From: Campylobacter showae CSUNSWCD | Lineage (GTDB): Bacteria; Campylobacterota; Campylobacteria; Campylobacterales; Campylobacteraceae | DNA length: 64,000 nt | Direction of reading: 5' to 3' | Assembly: GCF_000313615.1 (NCBI RefSeq) | Contig: NZ_AMZQ01000001.1 | Coordinates: 62,001-126,000, forward strand | Shown: positions 28,532-37,269 of the stretch, one piece after another | How the letters are laid out: every line of letters starts with the position of its first letter | How positions within the stretch are numbered: position 1 is the first letter of the stretch | Notes under the pieces: model-generated | Seen by the model: the letters and a program-made list of their open reading frames with translations, nothing else | Database searches by the model: none | What the model was told of the DNA's origin: nothing | Program-made: the position numbers and the translations under genes

Positions 28532-29359
28532 ATGGACGAGATTAAATTCGAACTTATTTGGTCACTAATCTCGTCCTACTCCTTAAAAATCTTAGGCTCT
28601 ATCGCTATCTTGCTTATCGGCAAATGGCTAGCAGTTAAAATTTCAAATCTTATATCAAAATTAGTCATTTCTTCTAGGCTTGACGAGACTCTTTCAAATT
28701 TTCTGCTGAATATCATTAAAACGCTGCTTATGGCTTTTGTAATCATAGCCGCGATCGCAAATTTGGGTGTCGAGACGTCTATGTTCGTTGCTGCGCTCGG
28801 TGCTGTCGGTCTTGCTATAGGCATGGCGTTTAAGGATACTTTTTCAAACATCGGTGCAGGATTTTTGATAATTTTTTTTAGACCGTTTAAGCTCAAAGAC
28901 CACATAGAAGTCGCAGGCGTGCAAGGCGCGGTCAAGGAAATCAATATGTTTAGCACTGTTTTACGTACGACCGATCATAAAACCATCATTATCCCAAACG
29001 GACGCATCGTAAGTAGCAATATAATCAACTTCTCAAAAGAGGGCACTAGACGCGTCGAACTCGTGTTTTGCATAGATTATCAAGATGATTTAAAGTTCGC
29101 AAAAGAGGTTATTTTAAGCCTAGCCGACGAAAATAAAAAGATCTTAAAAGAGCCAAAGCCGTTTGTCGGCGTCGGAGGCCTGGGCGACAATAGCGTAAAT
29201 TTGACCGCTAGATTTTGGTGTGCGAGCGATGATTTTTCCGACGTGCAGTTTGCTATGCTTGAGAGCGTTAAGCTTGCATTTGACGCTAAAGGTATCTCTG
29301 TACCGTCACGGCAGCTTAGTATTAGCTATCAGGATAAAAAGGAAAACGAACAGATTTAA
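28532..29359 (+). CDS. MscS-family mechanosensitive channel
   Basis: 275 residues. It has three N-terminal helices (about 15-33, 60-85, 88-115). The pore helix carries VGLAIGMAFKDTFSNIGAGFLIIFFRPF, the Gly/Ala-rich TM3 of MscS, followed by the beta domain (IIPNGRIVSSNIINFSKEGT) and the alpha/beta C-terminus (RRVELVFCIDYQDDL). It opens on membrane tension and releases solutes during hypo-osmotic shock. It starts 19 bases after cadF, so read-through from the cadF promoter is possible. Length agrees with small E. coli MscS (286). Confidence 0.93.
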   Translation: MDEIKFELIWSLISSYSLKILGSIAILLIGKWLAVKISNLISKLVISSRLDETLSNFLLNIIKTLLMAFVIIAAIANLGVETSMFVAALGAVGLAIGMAFKDTFSNIGAGFLIIFFRPFKLKDHIEVAGVQGAVKEINMFSTVLRTTDHKTIIIPNGRIVSSNIINFSKEGTRRVELVFCIDYQDDLKFAKEVILSLADENKKILKEPKPFVGVGGLGDNSVNLTARFWCASDDFSDVQFAMLESVKLAFDAKGISVPSRQLSISYQDKKENEQI

Positions 29360-29435
29360 CTTGTGTTGTTTTGCTTTATCTTGCGTATTTTTTCTCTTTA
29401 GCGTTTCTTAAGGTGGTGATTTTTAAATAAATTTA

Positions 29436-29800
29436 GGCTCAAGATAAGTTAAACGGATTCTCTCTTATCATCTTTAGCAAAATATGATAGAAAGTTTTTG
29501 TATCTTTACTGTTACTATATCTAAATTCTAATCCCTTTAAATTTAGATAATCTATCTTGAGACATTAAAATTCTAATGCTTTTTAGAATCTTATTAATGG
29601 AAATTCTAGAAATCCCGGTTAAATTTGCTATTTTAGTAGCCTCTATATCCTCTGTAAAATACTTGAGAATTTCTCTAAATTTCTTCTGCGAAATTCGGGA
29701 ACGGACTATATACTTATTTTTCATTGACAGGATCATAGTTCTTGTGCTTGCACACTCTTTGAGAAAAACTCCTTTGAAAGTTTTTAACTTATCTTGAGCC
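29436..29800 (-). mobile_element. Internally deleted IS1595-type insertion element
   Basis: The ends are an 18-base perfect inverted repeat: GGCTCAAGATAAGTTAAA at 29436-29453 and its complement at 29783-29800. The 365 bases between encode the start and the end of an IS1595-family transposase on the minus strand without the catalytic middle. IS1595 elements typically begin GGC and have a transposase with this N-terminus. I see no clear 8-bp target duplication (TAAATTTA left, AATATAAA right), so the insertion is old or the ends are recombined. It lies between mscS and a HAD gene with no gene disrupted. Confidence 0.72.
29439..29724 (-). pseudogene. IS1595-family transposase remnant (N- and C-termini only)
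   Basis: From ATG 29724 the protein reads MKNKYIVRSRISQKKFREIL, then YFTEDIEATKIANLTGISRISINKIL. This is the usual opening of IS1595 transposases with their helix-turn-helix. After about 50 residues it jumps to C-terminal sequence (RLSKFKGI), then in another frame EFRYSNSKDTK and FYHILLKMIRENPFNLS, ending at the TGA inside the inverted repeat (29441-29439). The zinc ribbon and DDE catalytic core are missing. An upstream TTG could extend the frame to 29802 through the inverted repeat, but that is leader sequence. It is non-functional as a transposase. It might still be mobilised by an intact relative, or give a short DNA-binding peptide. Confidence 0.7.
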
Positions 29801-30027
29801 AATATAAATATTGCGTTAAAGCCATATTTTAAATATCATAAACTATTGCTGTATAAAGTTTAAGATCTAATTCAAAAATTATTGCAAGTTTTAAAATCTC
29901 AAATTTGCAGAAGTTAGCTTAAGGAAAATTTTAAAATACAAAAAGTAAAATTAAATTTTATGATAACGTAAAATCGGCGCTAAAATGCAGTCAAATTTGC
30001 GACATTAAATAAAATGAAAGAAAAATA

Positions 30028-30678
30028 ATGAAAAAAACTATACTTTTTGACCTTGATGGTACACTTATTGACTCGACTCCAGCTATCCTAGATGGTTTTA
30101 ACGCCGCGTTTCGCGCTCACGGCAAATCAACCCCTAATCATGAAACGGTTAAGGCGTTAGTCGGGCACCCGCTTGACGTTATGTTTGCAGGACTCGGCGC
30201 GCCGACGCAGCTCGTACCTGATTATATCGCTGCATATAAGGCGCGTTATGAACAGATTTTTTTGGAACAAACTTCGTTACTCGAGGGTGCTGCGGGAGCA
30301 CTGGCGCTTGCTAGCGAGTTTGCAGACGTAGGCGTCGTAACTACTAAAACATCGAAGTTTTCCATTATTTTGCTTGAACATTTGGGTGTTATGGGTTTTA
30401 TTAAAACGGTAATCGGTAGAGACGACGTAGTAAATCCAAAACCGGACCCCGAACCTATAAATACGGCTCTTGATCGCCTAGGCAAAACGAGCGCGCAAGA
30501 TAAAGCCAGAGCCTTTATGGTCGGCGATACGACGATGGACCTGGAGGCGGCTAGGCGTGCAGGAGTAGTCGGCGTCGGACTGGTTTGCGGATACGGTAAA
30601 GAGGCTAGTTTGCGCGAATATTCAAATTTGATCTTTAAAAACGCGTTTGAGGCGGTTAAATTTATAGCGGGTAGATGA
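30028..30678 (+). CDS. HAD-superfamily phosphatase (Gph/phosphoglycolate-phosphatase-like)
   Basis: 216 residues. HAD motif I FDLDGTLIDST at 7-17, a helical cap (about 15-80), motif II VGVVTTKTSKF, motif III Lys in NPKPDPEP, and motif IV MVGDTTMDLEAARRAG. The GKS/GDT and KPxPxP pattern is that of phosphoglycolate-type phosphatases (HAD subfamily IA). The substrate is not shown by the sequence. ATG 30028 follows GAAAGAAAAATA, a weak ribosome site. Its position between cadF/mscS and the PFOR gene matches Cj1477c in C. jejuni, which lacks the intervening element. Confidence 0.88.
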   Translation: MKKTILFDLDGTLIDSTPAILDGFNAAFRAHGKSTPNHETVKALVGHPLDVMFAGLGAPTQLVPDYIAAYKARYEQIFLEQTSLLEGAAGALALASEFADVGVVTTKTSKFSIILLEHLGVMGFIKTVIGRDDVVNPKPDPEPINTALDRLGKTSAQDKARAFMVGDTTMDLEAARRAGVVGVGLVCGYGKEASLREYSNLIFKNAFEAVKFIAGR

Positions 30679-30853
30679 GCCTGGCTTGCGGCCGTGTCGG
30701 TTAAATTTATAAATTTTTGTAGCGATCAAAGCCTATATCTGGCTTACTAAACGACTATTTTTAATGTTTTGCTGCGGTTATAAATTTAGCCACTCGCAGG
30801 GCAAAAATTAAGTCAAATTTGCGGCAAGCTCGTAAGAAAAAGGCAAATTTGAC

Positions 30854-31320
30854 TTATCTGCGTGCGCTTTCTTTTTCAAAGTGTTCAAACGCATCAATTA
30901 TATCAATATAAATGCCGTCAAAGCTTGCGTCAAGAATTTTTTGATACGACTCGTAGTTTCCCGTAATGATTTTTTGCCAATCCGCATCCCAGTGTTTGAC
31001 GACATAATTCCCTTTCCAGCGCAGATTTTCTTTCATGAGCCAGGCAGGCTTTCCGGTTTTCCAGGCGTCACTTTAATAATACCGATAATCCTCTGCCTCG
31101 CCAGCAGATTACGAGCAGCTTTCTGCCGTTGCGTTTTGTTTTGAGCTCTCTTGCTTTGGACGCGGCATAGGCTTTTACGAAGTGAAACAAATCCATTGTT
31201 ATGATATCGTAATCCGTATTTTTGAGCGCACCGATAAACTGCCGTTTTGTTGAAAATTTTTCGCTGTTAATCAGATACAAAAAGTTTTCGGCGTCTGCAA
31301 CTGTTTTTATATCTTTGCTG
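30854..31320 (-). pseudogene. GH114/TM1410-like polygalactosaminidase fragment, N-terminal half
   Basis: Minus-strand reading gives DIKTVADAENFLYLINSEKF, continuing STKRQFIGALKNTDYDIITM and ELKTKRNGRKLLVIC. After a short deletion/frameshift it continues in another frame as GEAEDYRYY, an in-frame TAA, SDAWKTGKPAWLMKENLRW, then VVKHWDADWQK and ILDASFDGIYIDIIDAFEHF. These blocks, in this order, are typical of the N-terminal two thirds of the TM1410/endo-alpha-1,4-polygalactosaminidase family (TIM barrel with GEAEDYR and DGVYLDIIDAFE motifs). One frameshift and one stop break it. There is no signal peptide left. The C-terminal blocks lie upstream (31361-31560), the wrong way round for an intact gene. 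Confidence 0.72.
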
Positions 31321-31360
31321 TTTGTGTTGTGTGGAGTGTTTGGATGTCTTGGAGCGGCGG

Positions 31361-31560
31361 TCAGATTGCGTTTATCCGCTGCAGCTAGCCGCTAGCAGGG
31401 CCGTCTTTGGTAATGAGCTCAAGCCCGTTTTGCGGGATGGCGATGAAATTCTTATCAAATTTTTGCCGTATCGCGAGATAGTGATGACTGGGCGGCGCAT
31501 CTCCTCGCGGTAGTCTATCGCGGATTTTGCTTCGCCTGCGCGATTTTCATCCGCCCTAGC
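31361..31560 (-). pseudogene. GH114/TM1410-like fragment, C-terminal half, misplaced upstream of the N-terminal half
   Basis: Minus-strand reading gives SAIDYREEMRRPVITISRYG, then after a +1 shift KNFIAIPQNGLELITKDGPA, SG, a stop, and LQRINAI. The MRxxVxxISRYxK and FIxIPQNGxELITKDG blocks belong near the C-terminus of the same family as the fragment at 30854-31320 and would follow its IIDAFEHF block. Both fragments are on the minus strand but in reversed order, so the locus is a permuted or fused remnant rather than a simply frameshifted gene. Some bases between 31320 and 31361 cannot be assigned. Confidence 0.62.
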
Positions 31561-31780
31561 GCAAAAACATTGGATGAAAATCGCGGCTAGCGGATAAATT
31601 TTAGCAAATTTATAAAAATCGGCCGTCAAATATTTTTTGATCGCAGCTCAAATTTGAGGCTTTGGATTATTAAATTTAATCTTTTTTGAAAATGTAAAGC
31701 GGCGGATTAATGATAGATTTTGGAATTTAGCCCTATAATAAAAGATTTTTAAAAAACATAAGAAAATTTGAGGCGGAAAA

Positions 31781-34700
31781 ATGGCTAAAATAATGAAAAC
31801 TATGGACGGAAACGAGGCTGCGGCACACGCGGCTTATGCATTTACCGAGGTTGCGGGCATCTATCCGATCACTCCTAGCTCGCCGATGGCTGATTACACC
31901 GATATGTGGGCGGCTCAGGGCAAGAAAAATCTATTCGGCATGCCGGTTAAAGTAGTCGAAATGCAAAGCGAGGGCGGAGCCGCGGGCACCGTGCACGGCT
32001 CGCTGCAAGTAGGCGCCCTAACTACGACATACACGGCTTCACAAGGTCTTTTGCTAAAAATCCCAAATATGTACAAGATCGCAGGCCAACTGCTACCGGG
32101 CGTCATCCACGTGAGCGCGCGCTCTATCGCAGCCCAGGCGCTTTCTATCTTTGGCGATCATCAGGACATTTATGCCTGTCGCCAGACGGGATTTGCGATG
32201 CTAGCAAGCGGCTCTGTGCAAGAAGTCATGGATATCGCCGGCGTCGCGCACCTAGCGGCGATCAAGGGTCGCGTACCGTTTTTGCACTTTTTCGACGGAT
32301 TTCGCACGAGCCACGAGATACAAAAGGTCGAGGTGCTTGACTACGCGCACTTTGATAGACTGCTAGACCGCGAAGCTCTGCAAAAATTTAGAGACGAGGC
32401 GCTAAGTCCCGAGAGTCCTAAAACTCGCGGTACAGCGCAAAACGACGATATCTACTTCCAAACTCGTGAGCTAGCTAACCGCTACTACGACGCGGTTCCT
32501 GATATCGTGGCCGAGTATCTAAAAGAAATTTCAAAAATCACGGGACGCGACTATAAACCGTTTAACTACTACGGCGATCCGCACGCTACGCGCGTCGTGA
32601 TCGCGATGGGTTCGGTAACGCAAACTCTCGAAGAAGTCGTCGATCACCTGCGTGCAAAGGGCGAAAAAGTAGGCGTGCTCAAGGTGCATCTATATCGTCC
32701 GTTTAGTCTAAAATATCTCTTTGACGTGATGCCTGAAACGGTAGAAAAGATCGCCGTGCTAGACCGCACGAAAGAGCCCGGAAGCCTGGGCGAGCCGCTG
32801 TATCTGGATATAAAAGCCGCTTTTTACGGGCGCGCGGACGCCCCGCTTATCGTGGGCGGTAGGTATGGTCTAAGCTCCAAAGACGTTGATCCCGCGCAGC
32901 TAATCGCCGTGTATGAAAATTTAAATGCAAAGGAGCCTAAAAACGGCTTTACGATCGGTATCGAGGATGACGTGACCTTTACCTCGCTAAAAGTCGGCGA
33001 GAAAATTTCGCTAAGCGATGCAAGCGTGAAAGAGTGCCTATTTTACGGTCTTGGCGCGGACGGTACCGTTGGGGCTAATAAAAACTCAATCAAAATAATC
33101 GGCGATAAAACCGAGCTTTACGCACAGGCGTATTTTGCCTACGATAGTAAAAAATCAGGCGGCTACACGCGCTCGCACCTACGTTTTGGCAAAAACCCGA
33201 TCCGCTCGACCTACCTCGTCTCAAATCCGCACTTCGTAGCTTGCTCGGTCGCGGCGTATCTTGAAATTTACGACGTCATAAACGGCATCCGCGAGGGCGG
33301 GACATTCCTGCTAAACTCTATCTGGGACGCCGAGCAGACTGTCGCTAAACTACCAAATAAAGTAAAGAAAATTTTGGCCGCTAAAAAGGTAAATTTCTAC
33401 ATCATTAACGCCACGAAGCTAGCTCGCGAGATCGGGCTCAAAAACCGCACGAACACCATCATGCAGTCGGCGTTTTTTAAACTCGCAGACATCATCCCGT
33501 TTGCCGATGCGCAAAAATACATGAAAGAGTATGCGCACAAAGCCTACGCCAAAAAGGGCGAAGCGATCGTGGAGATGAACTACAAGGCTATCGACATGGG
33601 TGCGGACGGACTAGTTAAAGTCGCGGTCGATCCTAGCTGGGCAAATTTGACGGATGATGCCGCTAACGAGGAAAAATATGTCGGCGACGAATTTATAGAA
33701 AAAATCGTTAAACCTATAAACGCCGCCAGGGGCGATAGCCTGCCTGTTTCGGCGTTTGTCGGCTTTGAGGACGGACACTTTAAATCAGGCACGACGGCGT
33801 ACGAAAAGCGCGGCATCGGCGTGATGGTGCCAAAGTGGATCGAAGAAAACTGTATCCAGTGTAACCAATGCGCCTTCGTCTGCCCGCACGCAGTCATCAG
33901 ACCGTTTTTGATCGATGAAAACGAGCTCGCCGCCGCTCCGCAAACGGTGCAAGATCACGTCCTAGACGCCAAAGGCAAAGAGGTAAAAGGGCTAAAATAT
34001 AAAATCCAGGTTAGTCCGCTAGACTGCACTGGCTGCGAACTGTGCGCTCAAAACTGCCCGAGCAAGGAAAAATCGCTCGTCATGGTGCCACTGGCCGAGG
34101 AGATGGAGAAAAACGAGCAGGAAAACGCGGATTATCTATTTAAAAAGGTAACCTACAAAGACGACCTGATGAGTAAAGAAAGCGTCAAGGGCGTTGGTTT
34201 TGCTCAACCGCTATTTGAGTTTCACGGTGCGTGTCCTGGTTGCGGCGAGACGCCTTATATAGGGCTTGTGACGAGGCTGTTTGGCGACCGTATGATCGTG
34301 GCAAACGCGACTGGTTGTAGCTCGATCTACGGCGGTAGCGCGCCTTCGACGCCTTATACGACGAACAAAGATGGCAAAGGCGTAGCGTGGGCGAACTCGC
34401 TGTTTGAGGATAACGCGGAGTTTGGCATGGGTATGAACGTCGCGGTCGAGACGCTGCGCCACCGCATCGAGGATGTGATGCTGCGCACAAAAGACGCCGC
34501 GCCAAACGCTCTAGCTGCGCTATACTCCGACTGGATCGCGCACAAAAACGACGGCGAGAAAACGACGCAAATCGCTAAAATTTTGACCCCTCTTTTGGAG
34601 CAAAATTTAAGCGTCCCGGGCGTAAAAGAAATTTTAGAGCTAAAAAGATATTTAGTTAAAAAATCTCAGTGGATCATCGGCGGCGACGGCTGGGCCTACG

Positions 34701-35362
34701 ACATCGGCTTTGGTGGGCTTGACCACGTACTAGCTAGCGGCGAGAATGTAAATGTGCTCGTGCTAGATACCGAAGTCTACTCAAACACCGGCGGCCAGAG
34801 CTCAAAATCAAGCCGCGCGGGCTCGATAGCGCAGTTTACCGCTAGCGGCAAGCCGATGCAGAAAAAAGATCTGGGCTACATCGCGATGACCTACGGAAAT
34901 ATCTTCGTCGCGCAGATCAACTCAAACGCGAGCCAAGCAAACACGATAAAAGCCATCGCCGCAGCTGAGGCGTATGATGGACCTAGCCTCGTGATAGCGT
35001 ATTCGCCGTGTATCGCGCACGGTATCAAGGGCGGTATGGCTCTCTCTGGCGATCAGGGCGAGCTAGCGACTAAATGCGGCTACTGGCCGACCTACGTTTA
35101 CGATCCACGCCTAATCAAAGAGGGCAAAAACCCGCTAAAAATGACCTCAAAAGAGCCCGACTGGTCGCTTTACGAGGAGTTTTTGCTAAACGAGGTTCGC
35201 TACAACTCGCTTAAAAAAACCAACCCTGGGCACGCCGACGAGCTACTAGCTAAAAACAAGGCCGACGCGCAAAGACGCTACCGCCAGCTAAAACGCCTAA
35301 GCTTGGCTGATTTTAGCGATGAGGTCGAGACTAGCGCGGAGGCTGCCCAAAGCGCCGAGTAG
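31781..35362 (+). CDS. por: Pyruvate:ferredoxin (flavodoxin) oxidoreductase, single-chain
   Basis: 1193 residues, full-length homodimeric PFOR. Domain I opens DGNEAAAHAAYAFTEVAGIY and PITPSSPMADYTDMWA. Domain II is near 270-430. A ferredoxin domain carries two 4Fe-4S motifs: CIQCNQCAFVCPH from residue 691 and CTGCELCAQNCPS from residue 749. The C-terminal TPP domain has ACPGCGETPYIGL, ATGCSSIYGG and GDGWAYDIGFGGLDHVL (from 968). It oxidises pyruvate to acetyl-CoA and CO2, passing electrons to ferredoxin or flavodoxin (fldA is at 41.8 kb). A TATAAT element lies near 31733 and GAGGCGG precedes the ATG. It corresponds to Cj1476c. Confidence 0.97.
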   Translation: MAKIMKTMDGNEAAAHAAYAFTEVAGIYPITPSSPMADYTDMWAAQGKKNLFGMPVKVVEMQSEGGAAGTVHGSLQVGALTTTYTASQGLLLKIPNMYKIAGQLLPGVIHVSARSIAAQALSIFGDHQDIYACRQTGFAMLASGSVQEVMDIAGVAHLAAIKGRVPFLHFFDGFRTSHEIQKVEVLDYAHFDRLLDREALQKFRDEALSPESPKTRGTAQNDDIYFQTRELANRYYDAVPDIVAEYLKEISKITGRDYKPFNYYGDPHATRVVIAMGSVTQTLEEVVDHLRAKGEKVGVLKVHLYRPFSLKYLFDVMPETVEKIAVLDRTKEPGSLGEPLYLDIKAAFYGRADAPLIVGGRYGLSSKDVDPAQLIAVYENLNAKEPKNGFTIGIEDDVTFTSLKVGEKISLSDASVKECLFYGLGADGTVGANKNSIKIIGDKTELYAQAYFAYDSKKSGGYTRSHLRFGKNPIRSTYLVSNPHFVACSVAAYLEIYDVINGIREGGTFLLNSIWDAEQTVAKLPNKVKKILAAKKVNFYIINATKLAREIGLKNRTNTIMQSAFFKLADIIPFADAQKYMKEYAHKAYAKKGEAIVEMNYKAIDMGADGLVKVAVDPSWANLTDDAANEEKYVGDEFIEKIVKPINAARGDSLPVSAFVGFEDGHFKSGTTAYEKRGIGVMVPKWIEENCIQCNQCAFVCPHAVIRPFLIDENELAAAPQTVQDHVLDAKGKEVKGLKYKIQVSPLDCTGCELCAQNCPSKEKSLVMVPLAEEMEKNEQENADYLFKKVTYKDDLMSKESVKGVGFAQPLFEFHGACPGCGETPYIGLVTRLFGDRMIVANATGCSSIYGGSAPSTPYTTNKDGKGVAWANSLFEDNAEFGMGMNVAVETLRHRIEDVMLRTKDAAPNALAALYSDWIAHKNDGEKTTQIAKILTPLLEQNLSVPGVKEILELKRYLVKKSQWIIGGDGWAYDIGFGGLDHVLASGENVNVLVLDTEVYSNTGGQSSKSSRAGSIAQFTASGKPMQKKDLGYIAMTYGNIFVAQINSNASQANTIKAIAAAEAYDGPSLVIAYSPCIAHGIKGGMALSGDQGELATKCGYWPTYVYDPRLIKEGKNPLKMTSKEPDWSLYEEFLLNEVRYNSLKKTNPGHADELLAKNKADAQRRYRQLKRLSLADFSDEVETSAEAAQSAE

Positions 35363-35373
35363 GGTGCAAATTT

Positions 35374-35442
35374 CTCTCGTCCGAATTTGACGGGCGAGAG
35401 AGGCTTTCTTTAAATTTAACCGCTTGCTTTGGCGGTTAAATT
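35374..35442 (+). terminator. Two consecutive stem-loops after the PFOR gene
   Basis: Stem-loop 1: CTCTCGTCCG (35374-35383) with CGGGCGAGAG (35391-35400), one G-T pair, followed by CTTTCTTT. Stem-loop 2: AATTTAACCGC (35413-35423) with GCGGTTAAATT (35432-35442), 8-base loop. The first looks like the terminator. The second may belong to the leader of the next gene. Confidence 0.65.
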
Positions 35443-35494
35443 CGCTTTCAAATTTGAAAAATGCCAAAAGCACGGCAAATTTAAAAGGCGCAAA

Positions 35495-36001
35495 ATGAGC
35501 CAAACCCATCCTTTTAAGCCGATTTTTGATAAAAATTCTAAAATTTTAATCCTCGGCTCCTTTCCCTCCGTAGTTTCTCGCGAGCTGGGCTTTTACTACG
35601 CAAATCCGCAAAATCGCTTCTGGCGGGTGCTGGCGCAAATTTTAAACGCGCCGCCGCCTGAAACTACGGACGAAAAGATAAATTTTCTCTTAGCACACCG
35701 CATCGCCATCTACGACGCTGCGATCTCGTGCGAGATAAAGGGCTCGAGCGATGCCAAAATGACTGCCGTCGCTCCTGCAAATTTAGAGCCGATCTTTAGC
35801 GGCGCGCGCATAGCGCAAGTGTTCGCTAACGGCGGCAAAGCTTATGAAATTTGCAAAAAATACTTAGAAGATGAGATCATAAAAGCGACAAAAAACGAGG
35901 TGATAAAACTACCATCAACCAGCCCCGCAAATGCTAAATTTAGCCTTGAAAAGCTCACGTGTGAATGGAAAGTAGTAGTCAAAACGCTAAAAGGCGGTTA
36001 A
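35495..36001 (+). CDS. DNA-deoxyinosine / hypoxanthine-DNA glycosylase (UDG superfamily family 6 type)
   Basis: 168 residues from ATG 35495. The frame can be extended 22 residues upstream, but that part is Lys-rich and overlaps a stem-loop. Features of the family: HPFKPIFDKNSKILILGSFP at the start (GSFPS motif), GFYYANPQNRFWRVL, IAIYDAAISCEIKGSSDAKM, and the late LPSTSPANAKFS loop that replaces the usual His motif. The enzyme removes deaminated adenine (hypoxanthine) or uracil from DNA. It stands alone between PFOR and a broken YwqK-type gene. Confidence 0.8.
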   Translation: MSQTHPFKPIFDKNSKILILGSFPSVVSRELGFYYANPQNRFWRVLAQILNAPPPETTDEKINFLLAHRIAIYDAAISCEIKGSSDAKMTAVAPANLEPIFSGARIAQVFANGGKAYEICKKYLEDEIIKATKNEVIKLPSTSPANAKFSLEKLTCEWKVVVKTLKGG

Positions 36002-36113
36002 ATTTTACTAGAAAGCTCAAATTTAGCTCGTTTAAAATAAAAATAACCACGCCTTCATATCAAATTTAGCTTTAAATTTTAAAATTAACCAAACCAAGCC
36101 AAACGGAAAAGCC

Positions 36114-36965
36114 ATGAAAATCCTAAAATTTCTATTTTTACTTCCGCTTTTATCGATCGGGGTGCAAGCACTGGAGCCAAAAATCGTAATGAAGCCAGAA
36201 GCGAACCTAAAAAACGGCCTTTACTACGTAAAAGGTAAGCTCTACGACGGCACGTTAAAGATGTTTCGATACAGCGCCGAGGACCTTTATGGCGTAAATG
36301 CGATGGGCATGGTCTATCCTAGGCTAAAGCCGCTACCGCCCACTCTCCATCCGTGAGATAGACGCGCAGGGCGGTACGGCGGTGCGGCGGCGGGATTATT
36401 TTAACGGCAAGGATAAGCCCTTAAACGAACACCCCCTAAAAACGGCGTCCGCGAGGGCGCGGCTAAGCACTACCATGCAGATAGCGGCGCTCTGATGGGC
36501 GAGAGCGAATACAAAAATGACCGCAAAAACGGCGCTTGGAAGCGATTTTACGAAAACGGCAAAACGCGCGTGGTAGAAAACTATAAAGACGGCGAAAAGG
36601 ACGGCGTCGCGCGCGAATACTACGGGGGCGGCAAGCTACGAGGCGAATACGAATACAAAGACGGCCGCCAAACGGGCGCGGGGCTGGACTACTACGAGAG
36701 CGGGGCGCTGGCGGCAAAGGTGATGTTTAAAAACGGGCGCTATCACGGACTATACGAGGAGTATCACGAAAACGGCGCGCTAAAGGCCAAAGTAACGTTT
36801 GAGGACGGGCTGGAGGTCGGCACGGCGAAACACTACTATGCAAACGGCAAACTCGAAGCCGAGGGCGAATTTGAGCGCGGCAGGCTCGTGCGTGCCAAAA
36901 AATACGACGAAGCGGGCAAGCTAATCAGCGACAAATCCGATAAAAACGGACTTCCGCGGGAGTGA
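36114..36965 (+). pseudogene. Secreted YwqK/MORN-repeat-type protein broken by two compensating frameshifts
   Basis: The first frame (36114-36356) has a signal peptide (MKILKFLFLLPLLSIGVQAL) and the start of a repeat protein ending in YPRLKP. The next base frame continues with RYRPLSIREIDAQGGTAVR and DYFNGKDKPLNEHP. Near 36435 the first frame resumes with KNGVREGAAKHYHADSGALM and six to seven MORN-like repeats (YKNDRKNGAWKRFYENGK, EYKDGRQTGAGLDYYESGA, FKNGRYHGLYEEYHENGA). A complete protein would be about 283 residues. The shifts fall at a CTAAAGCCG stretch (about 36330) and a CCCCCTAAAAA run (about 36430). Either it is a recent pseudogene, phase-variable, or sequencing error. YwqK-type proteins are widespread secreted repeat proteins of uncertain role. 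Confidence 0.72.
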
Positions 36966-37269
36966 GTTTGAATAAAATTTAAATTTTAGCGGAGCCAAAT
37001 TTGATCCGTGCAGCTTAAATTTAGCGCTTTGACGGGGGTTTGGCTTTACGCGACGTTTGGCATTTTCTTGTTTTAAGCACATACGAGGCGTCAAATTTGA
37101 CTCAAAACCTGCTACACTAGTCTAAAATTTTAATAAAAATAAAAGTTACATAAAATAATACTATTCAAAAAAAATTAAAAAATAATTTTTATTTTAGCTT
37201 AATATATCAATATTTGTAGTAAAATTTGCTCTAGATTTAATACACAAAAACACTAAAAAGGAGCAAAAT
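36966..37269. other. Intergenic region ahead of dcuC
   Basis: 304 bases without a gene. The left half has AAATTT-rich, GC-mixed DNA with no clear hairpin. From 37130 it becomes very AT-rich and presumably holds the dcuC promoter (TAAAAT near 37218). A good AAAAAGGAG ribosome site precedes ATG 37270. Confidence 0.5.

Noticed and set aside
29521-29802. 93-codon frame read as an intact small regulator
   Set aside because: Its start is a TTG inside the terminal inverted repeat, and its ends match IS1595 leader and C-terminal transposase sequence, so it is a transposase remnant.
34185-34545. Three overlapping minus-strand frames inside the PFOR gene
   Set aside because: They are antisense to the conserved TPP domain coding sequence and Arg-rich, as expected of shadow frames.
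36495-36965. Separate intact YwqK gene starting at 36495
   Set aside because: Sequence upstream of ATG 36495 continues the same repeat protein in frame and the signal peptide lies further upstream, so this is the distal part of one broken gene.
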